Source: Betaproteobacteria bacterium (GTDB lineage Bacteria; Pseudomonadota; Gammaproteobacteria; Burkholderiales; Sulfuriferulaceae). Taken from it: a DNA stretch of 7,845 nucleotides. Shown here piece by piece: positions 6,763-7,845 of this stretch. The translations under genes were made by a program, and so were the position numbers. Under the pieces are notes generated by a model, which saw nothing but the letters and a program-made list of their open reading frames with translations, had not been told where the DNA came from and ran no database searches. Numbering within the stretch: position 1 is the first letter of the stretch; the number at the start of each line of letters is the position of its first letter. The DNA lies in contig DMQT01000255.1 of NCBI GenBank assembly GCA_003455595.1, positions 18,784-26,628 of the forward strand, read 5' to 3'.

Positions 6763-6805
6763 GGCTGGTCATCGCACCGTAGAGCGCGGGGCTGTGTTAT
6801 CCGGA

Positions 6806-7117
6806 TCAGTTGATCTTGCCGGATGCGGGGGGGGAAGCCTTGACGTACTCTTCCACGCTGATTTTGCCGTCACGGTTAGCGTCCATGCTGGCAAAGGTTT
6901 GGGCCGGGACACCGGCAGTTTTAGCTTCTGCCGTACTTACCACGCCATCCTGATTGCTATCCATTTTGGTAAAGCTGCTGGCATCCATACCTGACGCCGG
7001 CTGCTTGGGCATGGATTCAGCGTACGCGCTGGTGGCCAATCCCAATCCCAGTGCGCTGGTCAACAGGAAGGCCTGTATGGTTTTGCTGGTTCGATTGCTG
7101 GTTCGATTGAATTGCAT
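6806..7117 (-). CDS. Small secreted protein with two EF-hand calcium-binding loops
   Basis: This 103-residue protein has a signal peptide (basic n-region, hydrophobic core about 15-29, likely cleavage after AYA at 33) and two EF-hand loops. Loop 1 is DSNQDGVVSTAE (53-64) with acidic or polar ligands D53, N55, D57, S61 and E64. Loop 2 is DANRDGKISVEE (79-90) with D79, N81, D83, S87 and E90. The mature protein, about 70 residues, should bind calcium in the periplasm or outside the cell; no catalytic domain is visible. The ATG at 7117 has AGGAG nine bases upstream. A 12-bp tandem duplication lengthens the signal-peptide n-region, and a run of eight Cs lies near the 3' end. It stands between epsB and the PEP-CTERM-like gene, with its own sigma-54 promoter candidate. 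A matrix or calcium-responsive role is inferred from context only. Confidence 0.88.
   Translation of the reverse strand: MQFNRTSNRTSKTIQAFLLTSALGLGLATSAYAESMPKQPASGMDASSFTKMDSNQDGVVSTAEAKTAGVPAQTFASMDANRDGKISVEEYVKASPPASGKIN
6827..6834 (-). repeat. Run of eight C (coding strand) near the end of the EF-hand gene
   Basis: The homopolymer encodes part of ASPPAS close to the C-terminus. Loss or gain of one base would leave both EF-hands intact but replace the last few residues with a longer tail. The run is long enough to be prone to slippage or sequencing error. Confidence 0.7.
7085..7108. repeat. Perfect 12-bp tandem duplication in the EF-hand gene
   Basis: GCTGGTTCGATT occurs twice head to tail on the plus strand, giving NRTSNRTS at residues 4-11 of the protein. 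The duplication is in frame and lies in the signal-peptide n-region, which tolerates length change. Confidence 0.9.
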
Positions 7118-7166
7118 ACTTGAACACTCCTAATCAAATACGACGAATTTGCCGTACCAAGTTACT

Positions 7167-7182
7167 AGCAGTTGTTGTGCCA
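7167..7182 (-). promoter_or_regulatory. Strong sigma-54 (RpoN) promoter candidate of the EF-hand gene
   Basis: TGGCACAACAACTGCT on the minus strand has the complete -24 element TGGCAC, the GG-N10-GC spacing and a TGCT -12 element. Only the first T of TTGC and the G after TGGCAC deviate from the consensus. Transcription is predicted to start near 7156, leaving a leader of about 38 bases that contains the AGGAG site. Sigma-54 promoters need an enhancer-binding activator; the PrsK/PrsR pair reported for PEP-CTERM EPS systems is the natural candidate but is not encoded here. Confidence 0.65.
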
Positions 7183-7200
7183 GCCATTGTTTATGTTAAA

Positions 7201-7213
7201 AAACAATTAGTTA
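7201..7213 (+). promoter_or_regulatory. IHF-like site upstream of the sigma-54 promoter
   Basis: AAACAATTAGTTA fits the IHF consensus WATCAA-N4-TTR with one mismatch and sits in an AT-rich stretch (about 7187-7236). Its centre is about 50 bases upstream of the predicted transcript start, between the -24 element and the repeated upstream motifs, where IHF commonly bends DNA to bring the activator to the polymerase. IHF matches are common in AT-rich DNA, so this is tentative. Confidence 0.35.
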
Positions 7214-7245
7214 CATAATATTTTAAAATTTTATCAATAGGAATG

Positions 7246-7329
7246 TGTCGCCAGTCAACGACACCATTGCATGCATGGGGCGCAACACCATTGAAAACAC
7301 AGGGATAAGAACTGTCGCCAGATCACGAC
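7246..7329. repeat. Repeated motifs upstream of the EF-hand promoter, possible activator sites
   Basis: TGTCGCCAG followed three bases later by ACGAC occurs at 7246-7262 and again at 7313-7329 (14 of 17 bases identical). Between and overlapping them ACACCATTG occurs at 7261-7269 and 7285-7293. The two outer copies lie about 90-107 and 157-173 bases upstream of the predicted transcript start, a usual range for enhancer sites of sigma-54 activators. The direct repeats are seen directly; activator binding is inferred. Confidence 0.4.
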
Positions 7330-7398
7330 GAAGCGGGAATAACGCGAAGATGACCAGGCATGCAGTCGATTCAGCCGAGCACTGAATCAAACCCGTAT

Positions 7399-7430
7399 CC
7401 AAACCTACTCAATCACAGCAGTTGGTTTGG
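7399..7430. repeat. Inverted repeat CCAAACC/GGTTTGG
   Basis: Two perfect 7-bp arms are separated by 18 bases. On the minus strand no T-tract follows, so it is not an obvious terminator. It may be a protein-binding site or a remnant structure after epsB. Confidence 0.45.
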
Positions 7431-7456
7431 GTGCCAGTGAAGATGTATAGGTGACA

Positions 7457-7473
7457 GAGCCCGACCCGGGCCC
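7457..7473 (-). terminator. GC-rich hairpin after epsB, weak terminator candidate
   Basis: The minus-strand sequence GGGCCCGGGTCGGGCTC folds into a seven-pair stem (five G-C pairs, one G-U, one G-C) with the loop GGT, about 33 bases after the epsB stop. It is followed by TGTCACCTATAC rather than a T-run, so intrinsic termination is uncertain. Confidence 0.3.
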
Positions 7474-7506
7474 AAGCATTGGAGACATACAGTCAGCAGC
7501 GCCCTT

Positions 7507-7845
7507 TTAATATGCTTGCGAGTCTTTCAACACTAACTTGATCGTCTTTAAAATAATGGTGCAATCGAGCCATAAAGACCAGTTTTTCAGGTAGGTAATG
7601 TCATAAATGACACGCCCTTCCATTTTGTCGATGGTGTCCGTCTCACCGCGGAAACCGTTGATTTGCGCCCAGCCGGTGATACCCGGCTTGACCTTGTGCC
7701 GCCACATGTAGCCATGAATCAGCTTGCGGTAATGCTCATTGTGGGCAACCGCATGCGGACGCGGCCCGACGATACTCATGCTGCCCTGCAGAACGTTGAT
7801 TAACTGGGGCAGCTCATCAAGCGAAGTACGCCTCAAGATGGCGCC
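7507..7845 (-). CDS. epsB: C-terminal part of a polyprenyl-phosphate sugar-1-phosphate transferase (EpsB/WcaJ type), 5' end outside the window
   Basis: The last 112 residues of an initiating glycosyltransferase are present, running open through the right edge. The enzyme transfers glucose-1-phosphate (or a related sugar phosphate) from a UDP-sugar to undecaprenyl phosphate at the inner membrane, the first step of repeat-unit assembly. Visible family marks are LRRTSLDELPQLINVL, the GSMSIVGPRPH motif, KPGITGWAQINGFRGETD, and the C-terminal segment from MEGRVIYD through YLKNWSLWLD to IILKTI, typical of the WcaJ/undecaprenyl-phosphate glucose phosphotransferase group. An ORF start at the internal TTG (7836) is an artefact, because the conserved block extends upstream of it. 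The symbol epsB follows the Methylobacillus eps scheme; sugar specificity cannot be read from this fragment. A 389-bp gap separates it from the next gene. Confidence 0.9.
   Translation of the reverse strand, partial: GAILRRTSLDELPQLINVLQGSMSIVGPRPHAVAHNEHYRKLIHGYMWRHKVKPGITGWAQINGFRGETDTIDKMEGRVIYDITYLKNWSLWLDCTIILKTIKLVLKDSQAY

Larger units (their letters stand above)
6372..6805. other. Long intergenic region between the EF-hand and PEP-CTERM-like genes
   Basis: No convincing gene lies here: the open frames on both strands (up to 78 codons) lack ribosome sites and give no family resemblance. It holds two short inverted repeats annotated separately, a GGTATT/AATACC pair (6620-6625 and 6652-6657) and a locally AT-rich stretch around 6601-6625. 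Its size and position behind a sigma-54-like promoter suit a regulatory region with activator sites, but no repeated activator motif is evident. Confidence 0.5.
7330..7506. other. Remaining intergenic DNA downstream of epsB
   Basis: No gene is visible. The stretch holds a 7-bp inverted repeat CCAAACC/GGTTTGG (7399-7405 and 7424-7430) and a GC-rich hairpin nearer epsB, annotated separately. Together with 7118-7329 it forms a 389-bp gap, long compared with the compact spacing of manC-epsL-epsE-epsF-epsG, which suggests that the EF-hand gene starts its own transcription unit. Confidence 0.5.

Noticed and set aside
7417..7436. Second TGGCAC...AACTGCT resembling a sigma-54 promoter
   Set aside because: The GG and GC are separated by 14 bases instead of ten, so sigma-54 could not contact both elements. 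Kept only as a curious near-copy of the real candidate at 7167-7182.
1..7845. CRISPR arrays, tRNA or rRNA genes, transposase genes or IS ends
   Set aside because: No regularly spaced repeats, RNA-gene motifs or transposase-like frames were seen on either strand.

Overview
The window looks like part of an exopolysaccharide (EPS) locus of the exosortase B (XrtB/PEP-CTERM) type, best known as the eps/methanolan cluster of Methylobacillus. The EpsE-EpsF-EpsG-EpsL set, moderately high GC and the gene style suggest a betaproteobacterium (Nitrosomonadales or Methylophilales-like). This placement is inferred from protein families; no 16S or other marker is present. All supported genes lie on the minus strand, so transcription runs from the right edge to the left edge.

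In transcription order: (1) the 3' end of a polyprenyl-phosphate sugar-1-phosphate transferase (EpsB/WcaJ type), cut by the right edge, which would start repeat-unit synthesis on undecaprenyl phosphate; (2) a 389-bp intergenic region with a strong sigma-54 (-24/-12) promoter candidate, an IHF-like site and repeated upstream motifs; (3) a small secreted protein with two EF-hands; (4) a 485-bp intergenic region ending in a second sigma-54-like promoter; (5) a small secreted protein with a PEP-CTERM-like sorting tail (VPEV, then a membrane helix, then a basic end); (6) a 133-bp spacer with a long imperfect hairpin; (7) a bifunctional mannose-1-phosphate guanylyltransferase/phosphomannose isomerase that supplies GDP-mannose; (8) the tightly packed export and chain-length genes epsL, epsE, epsF and epsG, with short gaps or overlaps and Shine-Dalgarno sites in or next to the preceding stop codons. 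A TGATG junction at the left edge suggests that another gene follows.

Together these would initiate the polymer (EpsB), supply mannose donor (ManC), control chain length across the inner membrane (EpsF/EpsG, Wzz/Wzc-like) and export the polymer through the periplasm and outer membrane (EpsE, EpsL). The PEP-CTERM-like protein is a plausible client of an exosortase encoded outside the window.

Main points for a second look: EpsG has lost the P-loop glycines and lysine expected of a BY-kinase; the two small secreted-protein genes share a TGGC-N8-TGCT promoter pattern, consistent with RpoN control of the kind reported for PEP-CTERM systems; the sorting motif is VPEV rather than VPEP; and a strong hairpin precedes manC. 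No RNA genes, insertion sequences or CRISPR arrays were seen.
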